The notes under the pieces were generated by a model. That model did no database searches and was not told the origin of the DNA. It saw only the letters and a list, made by a program, of their open reading frames with translations. This document shows positions 1 through 10,600 of a stretch of DNA of 64,000 nucleotides, one piece after another. The stretch is from NCBI GenBank assembly GCA_021186555.1, contig JAJKFL010000014.1:33104033-33168032 (forward strand), given 5' to 3'. The DNA comes from Reticulitermes speratus. Lineage: Eukaryota > Arthropoda > Insecta > Blattodea > Rhinotermitidae. Numbering within the stretch: position 1 is the first letter of the stretch; the number at the start of each line of letters is the position of its first letter. Both the position numbers and the translations under genes were made by a program.

Positions 1-122
1 GTTTCGGGATAGTTTATCGGTCCCATATTCAAGGGCTGCTTAACCCTTGAATATGGGTAAGATTGACTGTCCCGAAACGTCGGTAAAAACTGCCAACATA
101 AGCTGCCTGAACTCCCAGAAGA
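1..122. mobile_element. Foldback (MITE) element, left part cut by window edge
   Basis: Positions 1-35 and 44-78 are inverted repeats separated by an 8-base loop, with only a handful of mismatches. The right arm continues through CCGAAACGTCGG to a CCCAGAAGA end at 114-122, which matches the end of better preserved copies such as 37.93-38.12 kb. The left outer arm lies outside the window. No coding capacity. It is the first of at least a dozen related copies in this window. Confidence 0.7.
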
Positions 123-335
123 GCGAAGACCTCAAAATTTCTTAGAACACGTATAGCACAAAAACCCTTGGAAAGCCTAGGCTTAAGTGAAAAAGTAATG
201 ACTATTAAAAAGGGTCTTAAATATTGTGTGAGAGCGTGGACACAGTTCTTGTGACTGAGATAAGGACCAGTGGCCGGTTCTTTTACCGACTGTAACGAAC
301 GTCAGGTTTCCTTAAAAACTGGTAATTTATTGAGC
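123..335 (+). pseudogene. RTE-like LINE, degraded 3' end
   Basis: The stretch GGAAAGCCTAGGCTTAAGTG aligns with GGAAGGCCTAGACTTAGGTG at 63.2 kb and corresponds to the GRPRLRWED-type motif at the C-terminus of LINE ORF2. Downstream frames give TQFL...DQWPV, like the WTQLVRDRDQW-type end, then VTNVRFP-stop, like the AMNLRVP-stop terminus. Several frameshifts and stops are present. The RT core is absent, so this is a 5'-truncated dead copy. Confidence 0.6.
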
Positions 336-608
336 AGCTGAGAGGTTGTTGGCTTGTCAAGAAGAAATTTATTCCATGGAATTATTTTGCAAGACAGCTA
401 CGCTGAATATTTTAAGGCACTTTATATTGGTAAAATGTCCCTATGTATGCTATAATCAAGTGTGACATCATGTGACGTATGGTTGAGTGCAGGCAAAGTT
501 CCACGCATTCTTAACGTCATGGAGATGAAGAATTAGATTTAGGTCTCGACGACTTTACCCTCGGGGAAAGATCCTCCTATACAAATCGCATAGTAAGTTG
601 GATGCACT
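336..608. other. No recognisable feature
   Basis: AT-rich sequence without a supported ORF or repeat that I recognise. Confidence 0.5.
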
Positions 609-1398
609 GCAGGTACGGCTTACAATACCGTAATCCCGGGATCCCGAATTCTGGGATCCCGGTCATTTTTTTCCGGTATTCAAATACCGGTATTGATACG
701 AAAATGCCGGTTTTTCGGTACTAATTTAAAAAAATAATTGTTTATGATTTATTCACATAAAGGTTATAAAATCGATAACAATAAATCTGTAATATTACTG
801 AATTTGCAACTGAGGGATTGTTACACGCAATACGAATGTGACGGAAACCTGACAACGTCATGAAGCTCAGATCTGGTTCACTGGACACTTTGTTGCACAC
901 AAAAGAAAAAGTAAATATTGCACGTTAATGAATAATTCAGAGATTGCTGTATTATAAAAATCTAAAAATATTTTGCTGTTAGCGAGGTAGTTTTATAACG
1001 ACAATATGTGACGGCGAGTCATGACATACTTATCACCAAGATAAGGGAGCAACAACCAATCGACTGCCTTTGCTGGAATTGTAGCGCACAGTAGCCACGT
1101 GATGTGCAGACCCGGCCCTCAGTACTACGAGTGTTGATGAATCTGTCCATGAAGTCGTATTTTTAATAATCTTAATAATTTTTTCGTCAAAATATTTATT
1201 ATTGTAATAAAAGTTTGATATAAAACATGAGTTCAAGTAATTACTTCTTTTTTCCTTACGTCATTGCACCTAATTGTCATCAAAACTTATTGAGAAAAAT
1301 GTTTGTTTTTGGAATACCAGTATTAATACCGGTATCCCGGTTTCATGAATTAAAAATACCGAAATACCGATATTAAGAATTTGACTGGTATTGTGAGT
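609..1398. mobile_element. Palindrome-rich CCGGTAT element, possible non-autonomous DNA transposon
   Basis: The left part has a hairpin of CCGGGATCCC and GGGATCCCGG (about 635-662) followed by repeated ATACCGGTAT motifs to about 720. The right part (1310-1395) carries the same ACCGGTAT and CCGAAATACCG motifs in inverted order. Short terminal inverted matches are CTTACAATACC at 619 and GGTATTGTGAG at 1386-1396. I could not define a target-site duplication. The interior (720-1300) is AT-rich with no supported ORF. Confidence 0.4.
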
Positions 1399-1559
1399 TC
1401 TAGCAGCAGCGCTCGTGTAGAAGCTGTGGTGAAGAGAGAGAAACCTCTACTTCTACCGGCAATCAAACCCCTATTCCTCGATCGTGCCTCTTGTAATGTA
1501 GTCAGTTTAATGACTGAGTTCTCCCGGCTTCAATTTGCCCAAATAACAGATATTATATA

Positions 1560-2170
1560 GTAAAAGTGGAACACCTTAGGTCCGTCCGTCCGTCTGTGAC
1601 CCAGTATCAGCGATCAAAATATTTGTTGGATTTATATGAAACTCGGTGTAGTAATTATTTCAAAAAAGTTTTCGAGCAAGCATGAATTTTGTGAAAATCA
1701 GCTGTGTGACAGACATACTTCGCTTAAGGGCGTAAGTTAGTTTATACCCGTAATTGACCGTGTTTTTAAGATATCTCGACGAATTTCCGTCTGTAACGTA
1801 TAAGATCTCATGTGATGGGATTCAGCAATCACGAGTTTCGTAAAATTCGGAGCAATAAAATTATACTGTACTTAGAAGTGTAAATGAAGTTCTGGCCGTG
1901 TCTTCAGCACTTTTCGTCGGACTTATAAAATCTGGTACACAAGATATCCATAACGTATTATTGAGTAACTGTGAGCTTCGTGAGAATATCGGTGCAGGTT
2001 GAACGGAATGTTCTACTTCTGTTATTGGCGTAAATTATATTACTTACATTTACGTGTGTACCGTGAAACCGTGTGATACTTCGAAAGTAAAGAATGTCTT
2101 GGTGAAATCTGTGCCGTGTCTTACGGTGTACAGCACACCTTATGCAATCTGGTTCACTGTGTTCCTGGAA
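1560..2170 (+). repeat. Dispersed interspersed repeat, copy 1
   Basis: Starts near a GTCCGTCCGTCCGTCTG tract. It then repeats themes such as 'ATGAAACTCGG', 'CTTAAGGGCGTAA' and 'CGTGAAACCGTGTGA...CGAAAGTAA' that recur in the same order at 25.5-26.2 kb. Inside each copy the same phrases return roughly every 150-200 bases, so the element itself looks built from degenerate internal repeats. The small ORF at 2054-2290 falls in it and is not considered a gene. Confidence 0.5.
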
Positions 2171-2875
2171 TTCAATTACGCCGACTTACAGGAAATGAAA
2201 GGTGTGCCTACCTTATTGACCTGTGGCTCTCCAAATGTCGCATTATCTGTTTCGAGCAGTGAAAGAAAGTTCGTGGAACCAACATTTTAATGCCGTTATG
2301 GAAACATCGGCGAAAGGATTGTGGAAAGACTACGACAGTGTCATCCATGAACGTGAAACGGAGAAACTCATTCATAGTTTGTTAATTTCATAGTATTCAT
2401 AAGGAATGTATGTATATGGATCTGGTGTAAGGGTCTCACAATGACACTACGTTGTTCAAAGCTAGTTACTTGCTTCGTTATTTACAGTTTAATTTTTTCG
2501 TAATATAGATTTGGTCTGAATATTGCAGTTTAATAGGACCTGATGCTGTATCTGATACAAAAATAACCTGTTACCGCACCAAGAAAATGGGGACAGAATA
2601 CTCATGCGAAACCCTTGTACCAATTTTCCGAACTACACGGCCTAACGTCCTCGAGTGTAACAATTTTCATAGCCCCGTCGAGGGAAATTTCGCTCGCGTA
2701 TAGTTTTACTGGATTTGAACGAACTTGATAACGGAGAGAATTCATAATTTTTTTAACAAAAACATAATGCTTATTGGCAGCACGTAAAATTTAGGTTGCC
2801 TCCAATTCAAGATTTTTTGCTATTGAAAATAGTTATTTTTTAAATCTGTGGAAAATATTAAAATTGCTTTCACCG
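2171..2875. other. No recognisable feature
   Basis: Non-coding AT-rich sequence. No ORF or repeat here could be tied to a known family. Confidence 0.5.
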
Positions 2876-3050
2876 TGGGCGTCAGGCCGAATAGTTTGTT
2901 AGATAGGCACCTAAGTTGGGGAGGAAAACTTTCCCTCCGTCGTCTGGGTATGAGTAGACGGAGGCAGACTCACCTCAAGCGGAAGGAGACACTCGCAACA
3001 TGACAACCATCTGGAGGAAAATGCTGCCTCCATCCTCAGGTTAGAGTGGC
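2876..3050 (-). mobile_element. Foldback (MITE) family remnants, two pieces
   Basis: 2878-2935 resembles the outer arm of the foldback family (GTCAGGC...TAGTTTGTTAGATAGGCACC, then GGGGAGGAAAAC). 3018-3046 reads GAGGAAAATGCTGCCTCCATCCTCAGG, close to the inner-arm consensus of GAGGAACCTGCTGC and CCATCTTCAGG. The pieces are degraded and separated by unrelated sequence. Confidence 0.4.
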
Positions 3051-3534
3051 GATCAAGGTACAACAAAGCAACAGCATATTTATCACATAGAGCCAGGGGA
3101 TAACTGGGGCCACTGGAAAAGTGACTATAGAGTACTGAAAAATTGAACCCTTTTCAGGGCCTACGGTGAAGAGGAGGGTTATAAAATAGCCCTTTCATGA
3201 CTACTGAAGGTAACAAACAACTGCTGTGATTATGGCAACGGGAAAGGTAGAAGGAGGGATTCTTAGTCGTAAGAGGAAGTTGGATGTAATAGTGTGGGAT
3301 GATAATTAAACTATGCTGAGACCGCAGAAATTAGTCCCATGCATCGACCACCTGCACATCTCCTTTGAGTTGCTACACTTCCTCCCCCAGCATTCTTCTC
3401 TATTTTCCCCTCCATTCGTCTTGCCGTTCTCTTTATAGGAATGTTGTCAGTGGCAGGTGTTTTGGACCTGCTGGTTTGGACAGCTGTAACACGCTAGATG
3501 TGTCTAGTTTGAATGTAGGACGGTTCATCAGCTA
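3051..3534. other. No recognisable feature
   Basis: A 79-codon ORF begins at 3365 but runs into the repeat E fragment at 3535 and shows no domain. Confidence 0.4.
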
Positions 3535-3655
3535 TCCTGAGATTTTAGGCGGTTTGCCTCAGTCCCTCCAGCTAAACACAGAGTTAGCGTCTCCATTACG
3601 TTAAACCGCTTCTTTCCAAATCATTTCCAATTCGTCAACCATTAGACAATATCTA
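3535..3655 (+). repeat. Dispersed repeat E fragment
   Basis: Contains CCTCAGTCCCTCCAG, then TTAAACCGCTTCTTTCCAAATC and CATTTCCAATTCGTCAACCA. The same order of motifs (CAGTCCCTCCA, GGCCACGACCGCTTCC, CATCCCAT) is seen at 49.5 kb and, weaker, at 14.9, 55.1 and 60.5 kb. It is probably a SINE body. No tRNA-like head is visible here. Confidence 0.5.
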
Positions 3656-4938
3656 GTTTCAGTTATTAAGAGCATCGTAAAATAGAGCACAAAAGAACAA
3701 GCGTTTTGGCCTTCTTTACATAATTCAAAGGTTCTTACAAATTTTATTGCTAATATTAATGAACCACAGTACACAATAAATAGGAAATGGTTAAAACATA
3801 CCAAGTATGATAGGAAGCCGATGATTAGGTTAAACTTCTGACGATAAGATGTAGAGCGATGTTTTAATATCGGAAAATATGGCTCTTGGATTGAGGGATT
3901 GGTTCTTCCTTATTTAATACTGATTTAAAAGTACGTACAAAGGCTGAATAATGCAAAGAAACCCAATGTTAACGTTAGTATTGATCTAAAAGCAGAACGC
4001 TAAGAAAAAATGAATCATTATACATTAACGAAGACATAAAATGAATCATTATAAATTTCAACTTCACGTCTTACATACATAGCCAAGAAACAGTCTATCA
4101 ATTGATACGATAGAATTCGAGCAAATTTAACAAAGGCTGCAACGGCTACCATCGAGCCAGAATGTACAAGACCTCAAAAAGTGTATACAAACCCGTCTCT
4201 GTATCAAGTTGCCTACGCTACCCCACCTTTAATTTACTCGTATTTGAGACACTACATGTCATTCTAACCCACAGCTACAAACAACCACACAACGGAATAA
4301 TTTCAAACTTTAAAATCTGCTATTCCTAAATCTGCGTATATTTTAATGTTTATGTTTTATATATTATGTAACAATGTTCTTGTAATTTTAGATCTCAAAT
4401 TAGTAACTGCAGCTGTAAAAATTTCCCTTTTTGTGTTCTTTGTATTCAGCTTGATACCTGAAGTATGTAGTTGCATTTAATTCTAATTTGTAAGAATAAA
4501 GTTGTGTTTAGACGAAACATATTTACATTATTCATGTGACTAAACTATCGCTGTGTACCCCTGACTAGCATCAGACAGAGGAACAAGGAAGTTGGCGCAT
4601 GCCTTCTCCAGCTGTTACTGTAATATAGGCAGAATACTGAATAATGTTATGTAGACGACAACCGAAATGAAATGAAAAGTAAACATGGCGAAAACGATGT
4701 GTGTTTTGTGTAGAGGTGGGCGCCAGTTGAAAGTCCCCTCCCTCCCAAGTACTGTCACGTGATGGAGAAAAATTGAACCATATTAATCAGTGCCTCACGT
4801 CCCAGGCAGCTTACAACTAGAGCCACTTTGTTGATGTCTGGCTTGCGGTCATTAGTTACAGTAGAGAGTACCATCAGTGTTTGCCAACACCGACATAGGT
4901 TTCTCTGCCTTCTCAAGCTAAGGGCTCACTTCTATGTT
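3656..4938. other. Unassigned AT-rich region
   Basis: A 15-base motif AAATGAATCATTATA occurs twice (about 4008 and 4040). A CCTGAAGTATG...GACGAAACAT arrangement at 4457-4520 vaguely recalls the stem motif described elsewhere in the window but has no convincing stem. No coding sequence. Confidence 0.35.
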
Positions 4939-5750
4939 CAATATTCATTCATTCATTCTGTTGTCTGTCTTACGGCAGGTCCACAGCCTCTTCCAAAGTG
5001 AGTTCTCCACAGATTGCCATCTAGTGCTTCCTCTTTCAATTTACAGTATCCTGTCTTTTCCTTAAGGTCATCCGATAGCCGTTTACATCTTCTTCCTCGT
5101 CTTACCGTCACTTCTATCCTTCCCTCTCTATTTTTCTTTCAATAACATGTTTCAGAAGGCAGTTATTACGCAAGATGTGACCAATCCAGTTATCCTTTCT
5201 TCTTTCTATTGTTTGTAGGATATTCCTCTCCTCCTTGACTCTGTGTAATGCTTCATTTCTCACACGATCGGTGCAACTGATCTTCTCCATCCTTTTCCCG
5301 CACCACATTTCAAAACTTTCCAGATACTTCTGATCTACTTTCCGAAGTGTTCAAGTTTCAGCACCGTACAAAGCCACACTCCAAATGTAGCACTTTACTA
5401 GTTTCTTCCTTAAATTTAAGTCCAATTTGCTGGTGAATAGAGTCTTCTTCTTGTTGCATGCTTCAGCCATGACAATCCTGGATTTAATTTCACGTATACA
5501 ACTTGCATCATTTGTTATTATGCTACCAAAATAGTTGAAATATCCCATATACTCCGGCTGTTTTTGATCTATCGTGATCTGTTTTGGGGAGGGTTGCCTT
5601 GAGGTTCTCATCACCTTAGTTTTTTCCACATTCATTTCCTTTCCATAGCGTCTTCCAATTCCAATTAGTCTATCAATCATTCCCTTTAGCACTGCTCCTT
5701 CCTTAGCCAGTAGCACAAGGTCATCTGTATATTTCGTGTTAAATATACGG
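4939..5750 (-). pseudogene. RTE-like LINE reverse transcriptase, C-terminal half
   Basis: Reading the minus strand, KYTDDLVLLAKE includes a YTDD box (5720-5731), a variant of the YADD catalytic box of LINE reverse transcriptases. It is followed by NVEKTKVM, FNYFGSIITND, and IWSVALYGAET, the usual order of the thumb region. After a frameshift near 5350 come FEMWCGKRMEKI..TDRVRNEAL and NWIGHILRNNCLLKHVIE, typical of the C-terminal domain. The distal part continues to about 4940 with GRRCKRLSDD. The endonuclease and RT fingers are missing upstream, so the copy is 5'-truncated. It is disrupted by frameshifts and cannot be active. The clade assignment (RTE/BovB-like) is from memory of the family. 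Confidence 0.85.
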
Positions 5751-5864
5751 GTATAAAATTAATTTTATCTCTTTACATTAGCTCCTACCTGTGTAAATCA
5801 ATTACTTAAAAAATAAGGACGTGTTAGGAATTAAGTTTCTCCTTTTTAGGATGTAAGGCAATAT

Positions 5865-5990
5865 AATTTGATGGACAAGTACCAACAGCTTAAGGAAGCC
5901 CGTTGCTCAGCCTTCATCTTCAGGGTAGAAGAGAGTTCCTCCAGAATCTTTGTACCTATGTAACAACCAAGACAGCCTTACGTCCTAGCC
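5865..5990. mobile_element. Foldback (MITE) copy
   Basis: The left arm holds CCGTTGCTCAGCCTTCATCTTCAGGGT (5898-5926), matching the inner-arm consensus. The right arm at about 5931-5985 has GAGTTCCTCCAGAATCTTTGTACC then CCTATGTAACAACC, matching the outer arm in inverted order. Too diverged for exact ends. Confidence 0.5.
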
Positions 5991-6549
5991 AAATCACCGT
6001 CATAATCACTTTAAATCTTATGGGCTGGGAAAAGGATGTGATTTTCCTGATAATTCGTAAGGCATCTTGCACAGCCCTGTGTAATTTCATCGTGAAATTG
6101 TTTAAATGCTAACGTCTTCAGAAACAGATAACCTTAATAACATGAAAACTTTTAAAAACACAAATACATAAAGATACTAACATGACAAAACAAATATTTC
6201 CCTTCAAAAAGTGTCATTATCTGGAGGATTATTTTCAGAATAATTTGAAATTATAATAACAACTCAAGCACACCATCCACTGTTTCATCTTTTGCTTCTA
6301 TTCGTAACTCCTTGTTAATGTTATTCCATACAGAGCATGCCGTTCTTACTCAAAAGATAGTGACAGTGCAAGGCAATAGACTTTATAATTCAGAGATGTT
6401 GATCGTAAAGGTGTTCTTTATTAGAGTGCACATAATTTCCAGTGAGCCGGAATAGTATAGTCCGAATAGTGACTACGTTACGGGCTGAATGACCAAGGAA
6501 ATGTGGTTCTATTCTCGACAGGGACAAAAGAATTTTCTCTTCTCCAGAG
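5991..6549. other. No recognisable feature
   Basis: AT-rich sequence. Small ORFs here lack any domain. Confidence 0.45.
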
Positions 6550-6745
6550 CGTCCAGATCGGTTTTTGGGCCCAACCAACCTACTATCCAGAGGGTACCAG
6601 AGGTTGTTTCTCAGGACGTAAATCGGCCTGGGGGTGAATTTGACCACTCCCCCTCTTCTATTGTCTAGGTTTAAAATTAGTGGAGCAATTTACCACTCCC
6701 CCTTATGGCTTCGATGCGTGCACAAGGGAAAACATCCCTTACGTG
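6550..6745 (+). repeat. B-type SINE, 3' part
   Basis: Has AAAATTAGTGGAGCAATTTACCACTCCCCCTTATGGCTTCGATGCGTGCAC, the B-type 3' module with a GTGGAG...CCAC hairpin followed by CCCCC and a TGCGTGCAC element. Compare 34.27-34.34 kb. No tRNA-like head is evident upstream. Confidence 0.55.
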
Positions 6746-7999
6746 TACACATATTATCGTGTATGCTTGTATCGCACATATCAACACATTGTTACAAAGC
6801 TAATCGTACTCTACAATGCTACAAATTGTTCCTCTATAGTGTATTAAATATTTACCATATCGATCAATATTTCAAGAAAAGTTAATTTCATGCAGGGCTC
6901 TATATTACAGCAAGTATTATTACTTTTAGACAGACTTGTTTACAATACGTTTAATAATGTTCAGTTGTAATTTCATATAAAGAAGGAATATTACTTAATC
7001 AGAAGATATTAAGTCCAAAATGGGCCCACAAATTTGAGCGTGGTCCCGTAATACCGAATTTAATCTGTGTTTGTTACTTTTTGGGGATAAAGAATGTTTA
7101 CAAACAAATAGCCCTCCAGACTGTGCGGCCATTTTGTTCGTAAGTTACACAAAATATTTATAAAGACGTCACCTACATACTTACCCACCCCTCCCTACTT
7201 CCATTCATGTCTGCACATAAGTAACTAACTATAACCAACCAGCCAACCAAATAACCAAGCAACCAACCAGCCATGTAGCTGACTGACGGTATGGTAATCT
7301 ACAAAAAGAAAAGATTGTCGTTCACTTCATGAAGAAATGCCGTTACTTCATAAAACTATAAAATTACTCACTACTTATACAAAATCCAGCAGTTACATTC
7401 ATTTAATACGTATATCAACATATGATTATGTGTGATTAGATTTAATAAAGAATAAACGGGAAACTCTCACTTTTCTTCTGTTTCTTTTCTAATGCAACTA
7501 ATATTTTGAAATTAATTTTGTTTGTCTTAAGGTACATTTGGTCTCCATAATAAAAAAACGAATCTGTTAGCTGTGTTTAGGGAAATAATCACTTCTTATT
7601 GTGAGTCATACGGACCACATAAATACATGGTGGGTCAAAATGGGAAGTTCTAGTGTTCATGCAGGTAATACATTTTTATGATGATCCATTTTTTTGTGTA
7701 AAGAAAGTTCAGTACGAACTTCGTGGCAAGGACGATTATTTTTCATTAAGGAATTCAGCCTTACATGTAACAAGTTTGCCCCCCGACATACGTTATTGAT
7801 CTACGTTATCGAATCGTCTATACCTTAACAGTAAGTTCGAAGAAGTCGGAACACCGTATCGACTTTCCATTAATGTCGGGCTCTTTTATTCCTATGGTGG
7901 GGTGAGACTATATCTCTATGGAACTGCAGCCTCTAATGGGTCCATTGTCCATCTCTCTGATGTTACATGAATGAATATGGAACACTAGTGAAGTGATAA
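6746..7999. other. Unassigned region with a degenerate CCAA-type simple repeat
   Basis: 7221-7273 is a degenerate ACCAACCAGCCAACC microsatellite. The rest is AT-rich with no coding sequence. Such tetranucleotide tracts often sit at LINE or SINE tails, but no body is recognised next to it. Confidence 0.45.
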
Positions 8000-8108
8000 T
8001 TGACAGGGGAAAATTGAAGTAGTCTACTCAGAACGAACTATACCTCTACTCCCCCTCTGTGCCTTCATGGCAGGCTATAGGCCGAAATTTACCTTTACCT
8101 TTACCTAC
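8000..8108 (+). repeat. B-type SINE 3' end with TTTACC tail
   Basis: ACTATACCTCTACTCCCCCTCTGTGCCTTCATGGCAGG is the B-type module, then the tail TTTACCTTTACCTTTACC (8089-8106). This tail is also visible at 14.9 kb, which suggests a shared retrotransposition partner. The 5' part is missing. Confidence 0.6.
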
Positions 8109-8263
8109 TCATAACGAACTTTGTACCAGTTCGATTTGCCCACCATTAATCTCACATGGAATTCCTTGTGATCGCACTTAGGCATACATGGTGAGAAACC
8201 AATTGTTAAACCACCTGAGTTTTGGCATACTCGTATTTTGAAGGCCCAGAAAAAGAAAAAGCT

Positions 8264-8556
8264 CTAAAATTTGGTTATTTGACACTGACGAAACGCCATA
8301 GTGTACGGTAGAGTGGAGGTATATCTCCACGCATTCTTAACTGACAGATCACCTCCTTCCAGTCGAAAAGTGATTGTTAGCTTCATACTTTGCCTTCGGG
8401 AATGGAGCCCCTGGTACCTATTGGATAAGGGCCTTGTCGGGGCAAGAGCCGGTCTGGAAGGCGTAGGGAAGGCTGCTCCTGCCTCGAATTGAACCCCCAA
8501 CGGCTTGGTCTTTAAGCCCATAGCATAACCGCTATACTGCCTGAACTCTTCCAACT
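8264..8556 (-). repeat. B-type SINE, near full length with tRNA-like head
   Basis: On the minus strand the head reads CAGTATAGCGGTTATGC and then GGGGGTTCAATTCG (about 8545-8480), an A-box-like and B-box-like pair for RNA polymerase III. The body runs through GGAGCAGCCTTCCC and ends in AAGAATGCGTGGAGATATACCTCCAC (about 8340-8310), the B-type hairpin module. This is one of the most complete B-type copies in the window. The two overlapping ORFs here are chance frames. Confidence 0.65.
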
Positions 8557-8876
8557 CTCAAATTATTAAGTTTGGAGTATATGGCGAGCACAAATATTGG
8601 AGATACTCGTACTGCTGCGCGATCACGGCGACTTTACTATCTTGTTCAGAGTTAGAGTTAGGGAAGAAGAATTTAACAAAACTGAAATAACGCTGGCATA
8701 ATTATTACTCTATGCATACATTTCCTCTTTTATTGTTGCTCCTGTTTTATCGTGGGTCCGCTTAACATTACTTTAACCTATTAGCTAAGCTTTGTGATAT
8801 TTGAAATCCATTGATATGCGCTCCTATGCTAAATGTGTAATGTTTACGTGACACATAACTATCACCAATAAATAAT
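8557..8876. other. No recognisable feature
   Basis: AT-rich spacer between two SINEs. Confidence 0.4.
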
Positions 8877-9125
8877 AGATTTTTTCCCCTTGGTTCAACA
8901 GCTCTAGTGGGCCTAGACCTCCTCATGGTTGAGGTTTCGAGATCACACTCAGTTAGACACATCACGGTAGGTAGTGATCGGCCCATTGCACAGACTTCTA
9001 CCTGAAATGACACAGCACTCTCAAGAGACAGACACCCATGCCCCCGGCGGGATTCGAACCCGCAATCCCAGCAATTGAACGGCCGTAGACCCACGCCTTA
9101 GACTGTGCGGCCACTGAGATCGGCA
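8877..9125 (-). repeat. Leu-type SINE
   Basis: The minus strand starts GTGGCCGCACAGTCTAAGGCG and has GGGTTCGAATCCCGCC (B box, about 9062-9047), resembling a tRNA-Leu head. It continues through GGGTGTCTGTCTCTTGAGAG and TGATCTCGAAACCTCAACC to GAGG...GGCCC near 8900. Four other copies in this window share the order of these blocks. The usual tail is AT-rich and poorly defined here. Confidence 0.75.
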
Positions 9126-9278
9126 GTTTATAGCATTGGTAGTTCTGTTACCAGCAAAGCAGCGAACAAAGAAGTGCTAGGCAACACGAAGAACAGAAGC
9201 TCAAGAATAACCTTTGATGATAAACTAACGGTTTGAAACACACTTGGTTAGCTTTCACATAACAACCACATTAAATAC

Positions 9279-9312
<34 letters not shown>

Positions 9313-10235
9313 TAGACGGACAACAGTGTTTTATTAAATTAGAAGGAACTTGGTGATTCTCTCTGAATTATTCTAGTAACATCGGTCATCGTTTACAACA
9401 AGAAGGATCTGTCTTGAAATAGGAACTAATCGGAATGGATACTTGAGCCACCGACATGGACCATGTCTTCGAGCAAATTAGAGAGCATTCAGTGAGCTGA
9501 TCAGTTTCTATTCATAGCACAACCAACAATCATACTCTTTTCAAGTACATTTTAATTGAATTACCCCCTTCTGTTTCTCTAGTCATCGCTACCTCTTATA
9601 CTCCAGTGGGGGTTGTTAATTAAATAAAATCCCATCATTTATTTTGTTCGTCTCCCTGCTTCTTAGAATTCAGTGCTGGTTCTTCTCTCGTATCTTTCAG
9701 GGCCGGAATTTTTCTGCATCACATGTCTTTTATTTACGACTTCTTTAGTGGAAAGAAGAACATAGAGTAAGACTGCAAGGGATGTAATATGTTAGATATT
9801 TCTCTGATCTTGTGTAAAAGGTCTCATAGCTTTATGAACGCAAGTGCGAAAATTAAAAGCAGAAAAATTAATTTGTTTTCGCCTTTTCAAATTTCTGTCC
9901 TCACTCTTCACCTTGGTTGTATTACACGAGTTACTGAAAGCCGCGGTCGAATGTTTGGCACTCGTGCTTTATATATAGAGGAACCCTCATTCAAACCTGG
10001 AGGCAGGATATTCTAACCGATGTTTTTCATTATTTTCTTGAGACTTACCAGCAAAATTCCGGGATACTGTCTGAAATTAGGCCATACACGTTTTTTCACA
10101 CCCTTTCCAATTTGTTAGTCACACATCATCCCATCAGTACATACTCGTAGTACAGTCTGAGCTATCAGCGTCATTAAATAAAACATAAATAAATAAATAA
10201 ATATTAAACGAGGCATGATATTGGGCTCGTCCGAT
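9126..10235. other. Region with an (AT)n(GT)n microsatellite, otherwise unassigned
   Basis: 9278-9312 is an AT run that turns into a GT run. The rest is AT-rich. A 75-codon ORF at 9789 has no recognisable domain. Confidence 0.5.
10180..10206. repeat. ATAA-type microsatellite
   Basis: A short run of ATAAATAAATAAAT. Confidence 0.7.
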
Positions 10236-10236
10236 G

Positions 10237-10343
10237 GAGAATGTGAACACAGCTTCTGAGATATGACACTGTGACTGTGGTTTCACAGGAACGTACTGCC
10301 TCCTTCTACAGGGAAGAATTTACCCTGAATATGGAGGCGGTAT
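10237..10343 (-). mobile_element. Foldback (MITE) fragment
   Basis: CTTCTGAGATATGACACTGTG and CACAGGAACGTACTGCCTCCTTCTACAGGG follow the outer-to-inner arm order of the family (consensus GTCTTCTGGGTTATGACG..., GGAACCTGCTGC..TTC..CAGGG). Abuts a Leu-type SINE. Confidence 0.5.
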
Positions 10344-10344
10344 A

Positions 10345-10600
10345 ATCCCAGTTGCCGCGCTAAGTCGTGGGTCTACGGCCGCTCGCTTGCTGGAACTGTA
10401 GATTCGAATCCCGCTGGGGGCAGGGATGTTTTTCTCTTGAGATTGTTGTGTATTTTCGCGTACAGGTCTTTACCACGAGCTGATCACTCGCCCAGAGGAG
10501 TTCTACCGAGTGTGGTGTGTCTGAGTTTGATCGTAAAGCCTCGATAATGAGGTCTTGGCCGACTAGGGTCTGTCGCGGCGTAAAAAAATAGAGACGGAAT
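10345..10600 (+). repeat. Leu-type SINE
   Basis: ATCCCAGTTGCCGCGCTAAGTCGTGGGTCTACGGCC and GATTCGAATCCCGC form a tRNA-Leu-like head with A and B boxes. The body follows as GGGATGTTTTTCTCTTGAG, GAGGAGTTCTACCGAGTGTGGTGTGTC and GATCGTAAAGCCTCGATAATGAGG, ending in an A-rich stretch. Matches the copy at 19.02 kb block by block. The 65-89 codon ORFs on the other strand are accidental. Confidence 0.8.
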
